Below, in pieces: positions 12,885-29,951 of a stretch of 64,000 nucleotides of DNA. Every line of letters starts with the position of its first letter. The first letter of the stretch is position 1. The position numbers were made by a program, and so were the translations under genes. The stretch is taken from NCBI GenBank assembly GCA_026419785.1, contig JAODTK010005760.1, forward strand, positions 186,001 through 250,000, given 5' to 3'. Under the pieces are notes generated by a model. The model was given only the letters and a program-made list of their open reading frames with translations, was not told where the DNA came from and searched no databases. This DNA comes from Sclerodactyla briareus (taxonomy: Eukaryota > Echinodermata > Holothuroidea > Dendrochirotida > Sclerodactylidae).

Positions 12885-14019
12885 GGAATCAGCTGAAAGT
12901 AGGGATTGTCCGGTTACAGTGCCGCCAATACATTACTGCATAGATCCTGTTGTCTTCGGGCCAAGGAATAACAATTGTTGCCCTTGAGGCCAATATGACC
13001 AGCTGTGTCAGTAAGTTCAAAGCGTGGGCATGACAAACAGAATAAATGACGAACAGAACTTGCGTCGTGAAGCGTATGATAGAAGGGTCTAGTACGTGAG
13101 AGGCGTACAGACACATGGGCATACATTAATGAACCCGGTGTAGCCATAACCCGGGATATCGGGGAGGAGGTGGGGATCGACGGCATGCGGAAGAGTAGGG
13201 TTAACTATTATATTATGTGGTCGACGCGCGTATCGTAATTCTTGAAAATAGTCTCTAGATCGCATGAAAAGGCACTATCCCGATGCACGAAGGGCTTCGC
13301 ATCGCATTGTCTGTTCCGAGTTTTACGAGCGATGAAATCGCTGTAGGTAGTCGTTTACAGTCGATGGTTTACATTTCTGTAGTCTTGACGCAGCCGCCTT
13401 CGGCGATTCCCTCCTGTAAGGGTAAAGGTTTTTCTTGATTCCACAAGTTACATTCGTGACGTGATGAAAGATTGCCATTTCCCTTAGATTTAAACTACAT
13501 TGATCTAAGAATATTTGGCCGTTCCTTGCTACACATGACAACATTGTGGCAAAGCGCGTAGACTGTTTAAAACCTTACAAGCTCCTTGCCCATCAGGAAA
13601 TCTAATAAGCCGGATGGGAGGCCATTACCTGTTTTATTCAACAACTGCAACCACGTTCTGCACTCTGATTTGATTTTTACGAGCGATGAATCGTTGCTAT
13701 TGACCTCGTCTGTGATTTTGTAGTCTGTAACAATTTAATTCTAATAGTCGTGTCGTTACAATGAGGTTAACCGAAGCGAAGGCCCGTCAGCGCCGCTGCA
13801 TGCTTGCCCTGCAACAATATTTGCGGGGTTAGACAGCTGTATTCCAATCATTTACAATTTGTATATGGTAACCACCGTCAATTTTATTCTGCAAGTTAGT
13901 GTACACTGTTCTTATAGGTTACCACTTGTCAAGAATAAAATGGCATGTGCAACGATCGGTTTAACCAACAGAAGGCCTACTTACAACAACAATGACTACC
14001 ACTTACGTGGTCCCTTTTC
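12885..14019. other. No recognisable gene
   Basis: Non-coding. The 15-mer TTTTACGAGCGATGA occurs near 13321 and again near 13677, suggesting a short dispersed or duplicated piece. Confidence 0.45.
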
Positions 14020-14105
14020 CGTAGTGTAGTGGTACACTCCTCGAGCGCTGAACGTTCGCGTCCGGGTCGGATCCAGGCCGAAGCAGGATTTTTTTTTTAT
14101 AATTT
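14020..14105 (+). repeat. tRNA-like Pol III promoter signature (possible SINE head or tRNA relic)
   Basis: TAGTGTAGTGG at 14025-14035 fits the A-box consensus TRGYNNARNGG, with a D-arm-like GTGT/ACAC pairing. About 30 nt on, GGGTCGGATCC resembles a B box but departs from GGTTCGANNCC. A possible 5-bp anticodon-like stem (CGAGC/GTTCG) lies between them, though the loop lacks the usual U at position 33. T runs follow. I do not see a functional tRNA; a tRNA-derived SINE head or decayed tRNA fits better. Confidence 0.4.
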
Positions 14106-15989
14106 TTTTTTATCAGCTTTATTTAGGATTTTTTATCATTTCGGCCCTGGTCTAAATTATTCGGAACATTTGTTTAAAAAATCTATTTGAATGTTAGAAA
14201 TTTTTTTGTACATAGTACGCGCTCGTACGTTTTGACCTCTACCGGTTTGCGTGTTTGTCACAACACCTGTCACGTTTTTGAACCTAAGGCCTTCGCCCCT
14301 GCCAAATTTCGCTGCTTGGTTCAATCTCAAATTCTTTGTCTCAAATCATAAATTTCAATTCGCATTTTTTCTCAAGTGGAAAGATCTTAACAGAAATTCA
14401 AAGTGTGTGCTAAAGAACACAATGGAACTTCTTTCTCACTTTGAAATAGCGCAAAAGTCATACGTAGCACCACCTTATGAATTCAGGTCCTTATGTAAGG
14501 TCAACTCACCTCAAAGTCGAAACGGCATTAATCACGTGACACCCTCCTAAAATCGACTAATCCTTACAGTTCCTATTTCATCGCGAGATGAGTGCGTAGC
14601 CTTCTGGTTTATTATTTTTTTATCTTTATGAAAGTTGTGTTTTTCGCCGGCACACGTTGGCTCCAACACGTTTTCCTCACAATCAGTGAATCACTATATA
14701 TTAAATTATTTGTGGGAGCAGAGGAACAACTTTGCGACTGAGTGGAGGTTGATTGGATTTGATTGCTACGGTTCAGGAAGCCAAGATGTGAACTCATCGT
14801 GGAACCCTAACCGAATTTTGATCGTGGATGAGAGCACAGGCGACAACTCGCCTTCCCTTCTCGACTAGTGCTCAGACAGATATCGAGGGCGAGTGACACC
14901 GATCCCTGCTCCGACCGCAATTTTACGTCCCCATCCGACTGTACTATCAGTGAACTCCATGACCTGCCCACTTTCTCAGAACCTGGAGAAGCGTAAAGAT
15001 GTTCGACGTGACTGCTCCCAGCCGGACAGACGAGACCTATTGCAACTGCCCCCGAAACAACCCCGCCCTAATTACCCAACCCACTGCTCAACAGCAGGAC
15101 CGGAACACGCCAGTCGAACGCAATAGCCTTCTGGAAAACGCCACGGTGCTGATCGCTGGAATTCGAACACGGACGCTGTTGGCATGCAACGACCTGAGAC
15201 CGCTCTACTATCTCCCGCTTCGCTCTACTATTCTCCTTTAACTGAAGTCTGCCCGTAGGACTGTGCTCGGAATACGTGATGCAATATTTCGAATGACAAA
15301 AAAAAAACAGGCAGCCCAGAGATTGAACTAAGTAATTTCATTCAATGGAGCTTTCTTCTCATCTGACTCGTATTATTGAGAGGGTGTAATAATCATTATG
15401 ACTGGAGTGTCACTATTGGTACTCCATCCTTGTAATGCTGCCTCCGTTGGTCAATGTAATCAGCTGATGGGCCGACCACAATCTAGATGGAGGTTTGGTG
15501 GTCTTGGAGAGTTTCTCTTGCTCCTGCTTTGTACTCGTTAAAATCCCTTTTGGGTATCACAATGGATGTTGTGTTCCAGTGAGCATAGGAGCACGAAGTA
15601 ACTGAGTGTGGGCAGGCTGGCCTTAAACACTTAAGAACTGGGGCTTTCCTCCACAGGGATTGTAAGTCATTCCCGTCTCTAATAGTTCGAGGATAGAACT
15701 GTACTGAAAGGCTTTAGATTTATGGGGGATTTGGATGTTTAGCGACCACGCCTACCCAGTCTCAGTTCATTTGGACTGCTACCATGCCTTTGATAACTTG
15801 ATAGAAGAGTACAAGCCTGGCTTTTTTCCTCTTTCCAGACAGTGGTTCCCATTTAGGGACTGCATAATACTTGTCTGTCAATATGTCACTATATAGACAC
15901 TTGTCTGTCTACGGAAGTCACGTGTCAGCTCTTCTTTGAATTCTTTCTATTTTATTTATAACAGATGTTTGTATAAGGACCCCAAGTTT
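14106..15989. other. No recognisable gene
   Basis: Several 60-100 codon frames occur on the plus strand (14251-15241) without start context, splice sites or family motifs. A T-rich stretch at 14085-14130 and a poly-A run near 15298 are present. Confidence 0.45.
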
Positions 15990-16900
15990 GTTAAGCATAC
16001 TCGTGGGTTGAGGCGGCACAAGGAAGTATGGGCAAGCTCACGCACTTCTGGGGGGGGGGGGGGGGTGGGGGGGCAAAACTCATATTTCTATTCAGAAACC
16101 CAAGAGTCCCACTTGCCCTTGAGTTAATACTGTCAGTGTGAGTAGAAAAAGACAAATTTTCATTCAGGAGGACACCGAGATAGTGTTGTGAGACAACACA
16201 CCCCAAAAAATATCATAGATGGAATAGAAAAATTGGGATTGACTCCACTACTCTTGACCGACATCATATACCATTTAGATGGATTAAATGTCATATCCAT
16301 GCCTTTGCCCCTAGAATCAAGAGTTTTTCAGATTCTCTCAGTGGAGAATAAGGTGATCGTCAGATGAGCGAATTGGTTTGTACAACAACGCATCATCAGC
16401 AAATAGCTGTAGTTTGTGATAAATTTGTGGTTATTCATTTATATCACCCAATACAACAAGGGCCCAGCCAATACCCCCTGAGGAACTCCAGAAAGTACAG
16501 GAGCGGAGGCTGATGAAGTACCAACAATAACCACGCTTTGAGTTCTATGAGTCAGAAAACTATCAATCCAATGGAAAGATGACCACGAATCCCGTAGTGT
16601 TGATCTTGGCCAGCAACTCACGATGAGACACAACTAGAAGGCCGTTGAGAAATCAAGAATGCCCATGTCAACTTGAACATTATTGTTGTAATAGTGATAT
16701 AAATCGACGTTGTGATAAGTAGTTGGGTTATACATGACGTTCCTCCTAAAACCGTGTTGAAGATCTGCTATAATTGCATAACTGGTCTAGATATGAGACA
16801 TAATGTGTTTCCACAACAATATGTTCCAGTAGTTTTGAGCAGACACACGTAAGAGAGACAGGAAGATAATTTGCAGCCAGATGTTTATCACCTTTTTCGT
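15990..16900 (-). mobile_element. CR1/Jockey-group LINE remnant
   Basis: Minus-strand blocks: a broken VDMGILDFS-like block (about 16670), WIDSFLTHRTQSVVIVGTSS (about 16560), SGVPQG followed by GPLLYW (about 16470), ADDALLY-like residues in another frame (about 16380), then YLGVLLNENLSFSTH and TLGFLNRNMSF (about 16180-16080). The YLGV..TLGF.RN pairing is common in CR1-type elements. Frames switch several times. A poly-G run (16050-16065) interrupts the 3' part. Confidence 0.8.
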
Positions 16901-17088
16901 AGATTGGAGCGAGTTCGTAAATGATTCTTCCACTCCCCTGGCTGGTTGTTCACGAGGGGGGGGAACGCCCTGCGTAGCAATTGTGTAATGAGTCCTCAGC
17001 CGGAAGTTCTCCTCAGCAACGCCAAGTCATTCAACAACCTTCAGATATCGGAACGGACGCGACGATTCCTGAAAGTGCGATTGGCCTT

Positions 17089-17243
17089 CACGCTCTCAAA
17101 AATGTCATGTAACTAGCACACCTATCCTGAAGTTGTGTTACTTGTGTAGGAAATTACACAATCATTGTTTGTAATCTGCACAATATTATGCAATTTCCTA
17201 CACAACACCTGGATAGGTGTACCACACAACATTTTTAAGAGTG
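17089..17243. mobile_element. 155-bp near-palindromic fold-back element
   Basis: Left arm contains CTCTCAAAAATGT, CACACCTATCC, TTGTGT and TGTAGGAAATT. The right arm holds their reverse complements in mirror order: AATTTCCTACACAACAC, GGATAGGTGT, ACACAACATTTTTAAGAG. Arms of ~60 nt leave a loop of ~35 nt, so a transcript would form a long hairpin. No coding content. Most easily read as a MITE. Confidence 0.7.
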
Positions 17244-17519
17244 CAGCTCATTGCATCCTGGAAGTCATGAGGACGAGATCATGATCTCAGCACTGATGTC
17301 AGCCGCGGGAGTTCTATTATGCTGATGACATAAGTCAGAGAGTCGGGAACGGAATGAAGCCTGATTTCGTGGATCTCTTCTGTCGAGTGAGTACTCGAGT
17401 AGCAGGTTTTGGAGAGGTTGGTCTGCATTATTAGCATGTGTCTAATAAAGTTTTCCTCTGAAACAGCCAACCTGAGATTATTTTCCATAGTAGAACAACT
17501 AACTCAGCATACAACATTT

Positions 17520-17830
17520 GAATACCAAAGTATAACACACTTGAACTCTATCCGGGCCGGACAGGCAGCCAGCTGTATCCCGTAAACACGGGGGTAAGGT
17601 AATGTGTGGTCGCTTGGCCTTTCATGATGTGACGTGCGGCACTGTTCTGGAGTGTGTAGCTTGGAATCACTTCGGTACTGAACCAAACAGGAGACTGTTG
17701 CAAAGGCCAGCGGCGGAGAGTACAAGTGCCTGCTGAGTAAGAGATTTGTAGCAATTTTGTGATAATTCCGGGCAAGAGAAATTATCCTGAACATGAAAAA
17801 TCCAGATTTCACAACAGATTGAACCAAAGG
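17520..17830 (-). mobile_element. LINE RT C-terminal fragment
   Basis: The minus strand reads LQNSAARHIMKGQATTHYLT, then PVFTGYSWLPVRPGIEFK with a frame change. This matches the QNSAAR...HITPVL..LHWLPV..RI.FK block at the C-terminus of L2/CR1-type reverse transcriptases. Only this block is preserved. Confidence 0.7.
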
Positions 17831-17979
17831 TGGCTTCGCTAAAAAAAAAAGGACCTATTTGAAGCTAAGATGGGCCCTAAAGGTAAATCCAGCCTAGGTA
17901 AATTCGTTTCCACTTCTGTGGACCGCGAATTTAGCAAGGCTTTGGACTTGTACCACATCAAAGGCTAGTATGAAGCTCA

Positions 17980-18960
17980 AACAAACAGGGAGCACAAGGA
18001 CCATTCTTCTTCGTTCGGGGGACTGCCAACATCCATAAGGAAACAAAAACGAGCAGGGCCGGGGGAAGGGCTACTAAACGGGGGGAGTGCTGCCCCTATG
18101 GCTTTGTGAAGAGAGAGCACGGTTAGTCTCTCCCTCCTAGTGTGCAAATGATCCTCCCACTGAAAGGTTTTGACCGAGGGCAGATGCACTGTTGTCCCGA
18201 TCATTAGTTGTGTTTACCATTGTGGCTGCACGTCTCCGCTTACCCTTTCAGCTTCTGAGTGAGCGTACATTGTTACATTATTCAATGCTTGGCGGATGAT
18301 GGTCTTATAAATCCTCTGATTTGGTGTCTTTAGTACAGAAGTTTAGGTTTCGACGAACAAAGCCCATGGTTTTGTTAGCAGCACGGGTAATTCTGTTTAT
18401 TGGTGATATATCCCTACAATCAACGTTTGTTGTCAGAAACACCAAGTATATGGCAAGCAGTGTCTTTAAGAATGTGCTCACCAAGGTGTAGTTGTGCACT
18501 ATCGGGATCTACTAGCAGGAATACGAAGCACATGCAGTTTCAGCATTGAATTTCATTCGCCATGTTTTGGTCCAGGCTGGCATAGAGGTCAGGCACTTTG
18601 TAACCAGATCAGAGTCTTGGTATGGAATTAGTGTTTTTAGACCCACACTCACACCAACCCTAACAGTTAAGTGTAGGTGGTCGGGCAAATTTCAGGTTTA
18701 TATAGGTGTTGAACAACAATGGGCCTAAAACGGTAGCTTGCGGAACACCAGAGTCAACTCTTGCCCATTGAGAAAACTCCCAACCCAACACCACACGCTG
18801 GTTGGCGGTTTTTGATAAAGCAGGAGATCCACCTATCATTGTGCCATCAACCCCATACTGGTCGAGCTTCAGAAGAAGCCGGTTGTGTGGGAACGGTGTC
18901 AAATGCCTTTGAAAAGTCCATGAGAGGACATCAGTCTGTTTGCTCTCGTTTAGCGAAGAA
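17980..18960 (-). mobile_element. CR1/Jockey-group LINE remnant
   Basis: Minus-strand order: a DFSKAFD-like block in a shifted frame (about 18920), PHNRLLLKLDQYGVDG (about 18880), NQRVVLGWEFSQWARVDSGV (about 18800) ending in TVLGPLLFNTYINL (about 18720), then INRITRAANKTMGFVRRNLN (about 18380) and the LHTRRERLTVLSLHK tail (about 18130). It resembles the 15990-16900 copy (SGVPQ...VLGPLL; NKTLGF.RRN) and probably belongs to the same or a sister family. Frameshifted, no intact ORF. Confidence 0.8.
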
Positions 18961-18999
18961 AGCTAGATAATAGTACGTCTGGATCAGGTTGAGTTTCAC

Positions 19000-19950
19000 A
19001 GGAATGTTCTATCCAACCCGTGCTTTTGTGGTTGAGATCCTATGGGTGTCAAAATTGCCATTATGTGTCTCAGCTTGATTGGCAGTTTTCCGCACCAAAC
19101 TCTCACAACAGTTGTGTTCTAGGGGTGTCCATCGTCATCTATCACGTAAACAATCTGGTGTCCCGCAGGGAACACTTGGACCGTCGACTTTTCATTACAC
19201 ACCTAAATGACCTCCCGAAGGAATAACATCTCAGGTTCCTCCTACTCGCGATGACTGTTCCTGATTTACAGATGGGAACGACTGACTGGAATTACAGAAT
19301 GATATGGACAAACTTTGTAAGTGGGAAGGACCTGGCATATGAAATTAATCTCGACAAGGCTAACTCGATGCATATCACCAGGAAGAAATCCCAGTCACAC
19401 CTTATCTCGATTACTGGCAGCCACTTGAATCTGTAGACCAGCCAGTCTATCTTTGGGGTTATAATAAACGCAGACTAGTTGGGTTGAACATATTAACACC
19501 ACAGTCGCTAAGGCAATACAGTTCTTGTTCTTCATAGAAGAAACCGCTGTATGCTGCCCCCAGCAGTCAAAGAGACTGCCTATAAACACTTTAGTCGGCC
19601 GATCTTGACTACTGTCCCAGCAGTTTGGGACCCATCCCACAGATCAAAGAACAACTTGAGGCCATTAGCGAAGTGCCGCTCATTTCGTCTGCAGAGATAA
19701 TACAGGGAAAAGCAGTGGCTCGTCCTCTGATCGCCAGCTGGGTTGGAAGCCTCTGGAAGCGGTCGTGCAGTTCTTTCTATGCTTATTCTCTACTTACAAG
19801 CATGTTTCACGCACCGTGACTGTTTGTGATTATAACACTCATTACCAACACCTACTCAAGGAGAAGGGTTTGCTATCGTAGATCAAGCGTCTACTTCTTT
19901 TTCACCGACATCTTCCAAGGCTGTTCCAAATTTCTCCTATCCTACCGAGA
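19000..19950 (+). mobile_element. LINE RT fragment in the opposite orientation
   Basis: Plus-strand blocks in several frames: a GVPQGTLGP-like segment with FITHLNDLPKE (19130-19225), LQNDMDKLCKWEG-like residues (about 19300), a YLWGYN segment (about 19450), TAYKTLVRPILDYC-like residues (about 19580-19615), and a short tail ending WKPLEAVVQF (about 19740). This is the palm to C-terminal part of a CR1/Jockey-type RT. It starts where the minus-strand fragment ends, so the two RT fragments lie head to head. Confidence 0.7.
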
Positions 19951-21181
19951 ACCTTTGCAACTGGAAATATTTTGCCAGTGTGACAGAGAAGCCATCTCAA
20001 CCGATGCTTTTTAATCACTGCCAAGTGTCTGACTTATTGAGACTTCGAGAGGAGCCCATTTATCTTTGATTTTGTCTTTTTTTGTGTCCGGCCACCTCCT
20101 GCAACAGTTATATCCTGTTTGTTGCAGTAACGTACAGATACAGATTGGAACGGCCCCCCCTATTGCACTCCACAATCACATTAAAGTCCATTTGATTTTT
20201 TTGTTCACCTAGACTGATATCTCAAGCAGCTAATCATTTTGCGTTATTGGGGGCAACTAGATCTCGCACTGTGGATTGGGCCTGCCCCCCCCCTGCCCCC
20301 CCCCCCCCCCCCCGGGCTGTGCCACCGCTGCTACGGGCAGGTCCAATCCCCTTCTTGAAACTCAAACGCTCTCGCAAATGATATCTTTACATTCATACCG
20401 CCACAGCACATACCGCACACCTTATACTCCTCAATTCTGTTAATGTGGACAAATACCTTCACCAATCGTCTTCCAAAAAATGTTTCCCATATTTATTTTT
20501 GAACACTTGGATTAGATAAGACAAAAAGAGTTGACTACAGCCAACAGAGCTGAAACTATACCCTTAATACAACAGCAGCTCAGATTGAAGGTTATGAATA
20601 TTGAGCCCTCATTGGCTGTTGTGATGAAAGGCATATTATAGAATTATTACTAAATTAAGATTGCTAGGCTTCTAGATTGGGCTGACTTGTTGTTTTTTAA
20701 TAAATTCGCAAAGGTGGCAAACTGTCTTCAGCAAACCCTGTGGGAGAAAAACGCAAGAAACATTCTGACATCAGTAGTTTTTTCCCGCTTGCTCAACATT
20801 GCATTACAAGATGTCTTCTAGGTCCAAAAAGAGGATGGCATTAGCCAGGCATTATGAATGTATGAACAAATCTGTTTATTTGTCTTATGTCACCTGAGTA
20901 ATGAAACAAAGGCATTTACTTTCGCGGATTAGCCTAATGTTAATTTGTCACACTAAACCTGTTTAGCCTAACGTTTGCTATTTAGGCTACTGTAGTCTGT
21001 AGTGTAGTAGTAGCACTAGCACTCAGGCTTGTCTGCATGTGCCATCCATATAAATTATAGCTAGATAAATGTCTTTTTCAATCACAGGCTCATCGAAATA
21101 GGCCACAGCCCAGTAATTCTTCGTGATTTTTTTGCGGCAGGAGGCCTGCCTGCATAGGCAACGACGAGCGAAACGCTGTCA
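19951..21181. other. No recognisable gene; poly-C at 20285-20313
   Basis: Non-coding. The C run is interrupted by TG at 20294-20295. Confidence 0.5.
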
Positions 21182-21191
21182 ATCATAGGGG

Positions 21192-22035
21192 GGGTGTCAC
21201 TAAAACGAGGGACACATGCGGGACAATACAATTACTGTGTAAATAGGCGCGGGACCATTGAGTTTGTGTAGCCGCATACATGTACGGAGAAATTGACAGG
21301 ATCATGCGGTTCAATATTCTTCATAATAATCAGGGTTAGATTTAATGGTATAGCATAGCAGTTTGCTAGCCAACTTGGCATGATTGCTATCATATCCACA
21401 ATAGATTAGCATTTTTGGTTGGAATATGCAACACACACTAAGGCTTGGGAAGTCAGCCATTTTTGAAGAGTGCCTAATCAAAACAAATCACTAAATTGAT
21501 CCCTGATAGTGATAATTAACAAGACATAGCTAGCTGTGTTCAGACTGGACTGTAAAAAACGGACAGTATGTCCGGGTACTGAAAGATCTAATTTACGGTT
21601 CCTTGCAATAATTATGCCCAACCAATGCCATTACCACTCCGTGTAACGCTGACCTACCCCAGAGAAGGCTGCAGTGCCTCCTCACCCACACCTGTTCCCC
21701 AGTCCCCCTGCTCCTAAACCCCCTGACCTCCCTATTGCCTACTGTACTAGTTCACAAAATGTCTGAAAAAAGGCTGCCTAACTAAACACAACAACGGACA
21801 TTCTGAAGATTCCACACACAGGTTCTTAAACTCTAATCTTCTTTCGCTCACACAACCAAAATGGCTCTTTTGAGCCACTTTACCAACCCTCAACTGTGTG
21901 TTAAATTGTCCCGCACACTATTTTAGGTACGTCTTGCGTTTGTCCCGCGACCATTTTACACAGTAATGTATGTCCCTCGAACCTTTTACACAGGTAATGT
22001 ATTGTCCCCGTCTTTGTCCCACGTTAGTGACACCC
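21192..22035. mobile_element. 844-bp inverted-repeat DNA transposon with a ~10-bp target duplication
   Basis: Both ends read GGGTGTCACTAA inward, and the similarity continues through GGGACA and GGGACAATAC blocks on each side (21200-21245 against 21905-22030). Direct flanks ATCATAGGGG at 21182-21191 and 22036-22045 are identical, a textbook target-site duplication (8-10 bp, because the end bases are ambiguous). That length fits Mutator-like or Merlin-type elements, and 8 bp would also allow hAT or P; the ends do not decide. No transposase frame is visible, so the copy is non-autonomous. Confidence 0.8.
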
Positions 22036-22041
22036 ATCATA

Positions 22042-22474
22042 GGGGCACTTTGTGTTAGCAGTCAATGGAGCAAGCCAGAAAAATCACGTTATTTCCCTCA
22101 TTTTTGGTTTATCCCACCAAGTCTTATATATTGTTTCTTGTTACCTCTACATAAAAAAAAATGCAGAAATGCCGATTGAATTCGATTTTCTATCTCAAAT
22201 GAATTCGTTATTCCGATCTCCTACCGCAGCCTACCATGATAAACAGTGAAGGCTAGGCCTGCATGGAAGCATATTGTGCCAAAAATAAATGCTTTGATTC
22301 GAGTTGGAAAAAATTGGATTCCAATCAGAATTTCCTGGCACTTTTTTTTGTGTGGAGTAGAATGACAAAGAACAAAATAATCAAGAGGATTTGATTGGTG
22401 ATCCACCCACAAATAAGTGCAATACGTGATTTTTCTGACTTGCTTTTCCATTGACTGCTAACACAAAGTGCCCC
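22042..22474. mobile_element. 433-bp MITE with ~46-bp terminal inverted repeats
   Basis: The left end GGGGCACTTTGTGTTAGCAG and the right end are near-perfect reverse complements over about 46-50 nt, continuing through TCAATGGA and CAGAAAAATCACG. TA flanks both ends once the neighbouring insertion is removed, as expected for Tc1/mariner-like integration. Short frames inside are not coding candidates. The 844-bp element at 21192-22035 sits exactly in this element's first four G residues. Confidence 0.8.
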
Positions 22475-23027
22475 TATGAAATGAGTTTTGCATGTTTCCT
22501 ATAAGAAGAAGGGCCGTGAGAATGAAAGTCATAATACATACCGTCCCACATCGCCGCACATGTGCTGCGAGATACAGCCAAATATTTTTATCATTCCCGC
22601 CCAAAAAAAATTATTTTCTCCAATCCATCTGCATTAATGGCTTCAGTGTAACCTTCTCCTTATTCATAATCATCTTCAATTTGACGTTATATTCTCTCGA
22701 CCCCACATTGCATTGGCGTGAAAAAAAAAGAATCCACCCACTTGAGGTCCATTCACATCTTTCAAGCAAGGCCCCGCGCACCCGTTGACTTATTATCATG
22801 ACTTGTTGACACCAATCAAATTGCAATCATGCTATCACTGCATATCCGTACTGACACTGTGACTTTCCTCACACGCAGTTATCCAGGTTAACCAAAAAGC
22901 CAACGCCAGTGTTTCCACTAGCATTTTTTTATTCCTTGAAGACGAAGTCAGAGAGGAATCTATGCCTGCAGTCATGACAGTGTGTGTGTGTATGTAGTTT
23001 GTTGTAACCGCTGGCTTGAACAACATA
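22475..23027. other. No recognisable gene
   Basis: Non-coding spacer with a short TG repeat at 22980-22991. Confidence 0.5.
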
Positions 23028-23560
23028 CGCGACCCCACCTGGATCGCTGAAGCTCATACTTGGTATGTGTGTTCCCATGATGAGTACATGAACCCTATTG
23101 TTTTCGGGTCAGGTCATAGGTCCTCCTGAGGCACCAGAGGTCAGAGAAGTCTGAAAACCTCGTGAACACGATAAGTCCAGAATGGTTGGTATTATCGGGT
23201 CAATTTGTGGTGGGTAGCTTTATTAAGAGGCGTATTAGGAACTCTATGTTTCTGGTTTAGTCGGGGGTTTGTGAAATTTTCTGAAAATAGAAATTTGTAA
23301 AAAGTCAATATTTAGCCCATTTTGGCTTGTGAACACGCTACCTCAACCCACCGGGATGGATTGATGAAGCTCATACTTGGTATGTGTGTTCCCCATGGTG
23401 AGTACATGAACCCTATTGTTTTCGGGTCAGGTCATAGGTCATCTGAGGTCACCAGAGGTAAAAGTTGAACACCTTGTGAACAAGAAAGTCTAGAATCGTT
23501 AGCCTTCAGCGGGTTAAATTTTGGTGTGTACTTTTCTATGGGGAGTACAAGAACCCTATT
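23028..23560 (+). repeat. ~300-bp tandem repeat, about 1.7 units, AGGTCA-rich
   Basis: The block ACCCTATTGTTTTCGGGTCA followed by GGTCATAGGTC occurs at about 23090 and about 23410, and again partly at about 23552. Each is preceded by AGCTCATACTTGGTATGTGT. The period is near 300 nt. It is the same family and orientation as the array at 42311-43733. Confidence 0.85.
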
Positions 23561-25063
23561 GTTTTTTTGTATCAGTACCGTCCAAAGTTACTATATAATC
23601 GCATTCCCTCCCCTTCCCTTCCCTCCCCCCCCGCAATCCCGCTCCCATCGCATTCACTTTGCGGGCGATTCATCGCACTCCAAGAATGCACTCCATTGTC
23701 CACAGAACGCAGTCGAGCGGAGTGAACAAAGGAGTACAGTTGTGGGCCAACACCGGAGTCGCCTATTCAGCAAAATTGAATAGAATTAGCATCACACAAA
23801 TAGCACACATAATCCCTGTCTGTTAGTAGCCCTTCATTAGTGACACTTGGAGGGATTCCAGCAGCCCCATATAAGCGGAAGATTTTAGAAAGCCTTTTGT
23901 GTGATTGAGTCGGGCCTGAATAGAAGAGCCCCGAGTGCCAGTGGCCAGTCCTCTCGTGCGAACGATCAGTAGTCCAGCGTCCAAAAAACAAGGGGGCGGA
24001 GGGCGAAATCGCCCCAAAAGTTGAAGAAGAGCTCTTGAAATCACATTTAGGGGGGGCACAAATGGTCAGACTATTGGCAAAAATCGCCTCTGAAATTTTT
24101 TTTCCTTTGGCATTGGTATGTACAAGCAAAAAAGAGATTCTGATTTTGTGCCAAATACCAATCGAAAATGTTTATGATCTCTGTGAATCACGATCGTTTA
24201 GTAAGACATACTGTTTCATTATAAATCACGATTAAAATATTCCAGTGAGCCACACCATTGAGTACTGCATTGGAACCTCCCACCGCACCCAGCACATGTT
24301 TACAACAGTACGGCATATACACGTAGGTCCGTACACCTCTTCGCGACGCGCAGCGCGCGGTGGCCGCTCAGGAATTGATCGCGAAGTTTGCCACAACAGT
24401 CTTTAAATATACCATTTTCCACAAAAACAAAGTTTTTTCGTAAAATTCTCAAGTTTAGTTGGGATTTCTTAGCCTGAATAATTATTTAATCGAACCTGCC
24501 GAAACATGTGAACTTGATAGAATTCCTTGCAGGAAAGGTATGAGAGCAGGTTACAAGCTGATTTGTGCCCACATCGAACCTAAAAACACCAAATTGATGA
24601 AATTATGACCACAAATTTCGGAAGATTTCTTGGGTTGCCTAATGTTAAATTTGCCTATGCTACAGTGTGTAGATAGGATAACACGTTTTTCGAACTTGAT
24701 TTTGTGATCCGTAGCTATCAATTCCCTCCCTCACTTGTCACCTCCAAGACATGTACATTGACAGGATTACACATGGTCATGTTACTGGCACTTCATAAAC
24801 CCATAATATATTGATTTCGAGTGAAAATCTCACAGATCAACTAATATTAATTGTTAGATTTGGAGTATCTAGGTTTGGGATGTCTAGGCTGGCAAGTATC
24901 CTTGGGATGTACAATCTTGATGGTGAAATAACACAACAAGCAGCAGTGCCTTATTCCTCTCGGCCCCACTCCACAGTGAGGTCTCTGCTAACATCATGAT
25001 TAAAAAGCCCTTTACAAGCCTGTACTAGCTCATGCTACGCACGACAAGGCTCTTTCTCTATCT
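23561..25063. other. No recognisable gene
   Basis: Non-coding. A C-rich tract lies at 23607-23650 and a short CpG-rich stretch at 24340-24380. Confidence 0.45.
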
Positions 25064-29950
<4,887 letters not shown>

Positions 29951-29951
29951 G

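Noticed and set aside
14025-14095. Functional tRNA gene
   Set aside because: B box departs from consensus, loop position 33 is not U, and acceptor ends do not pair convincingly.
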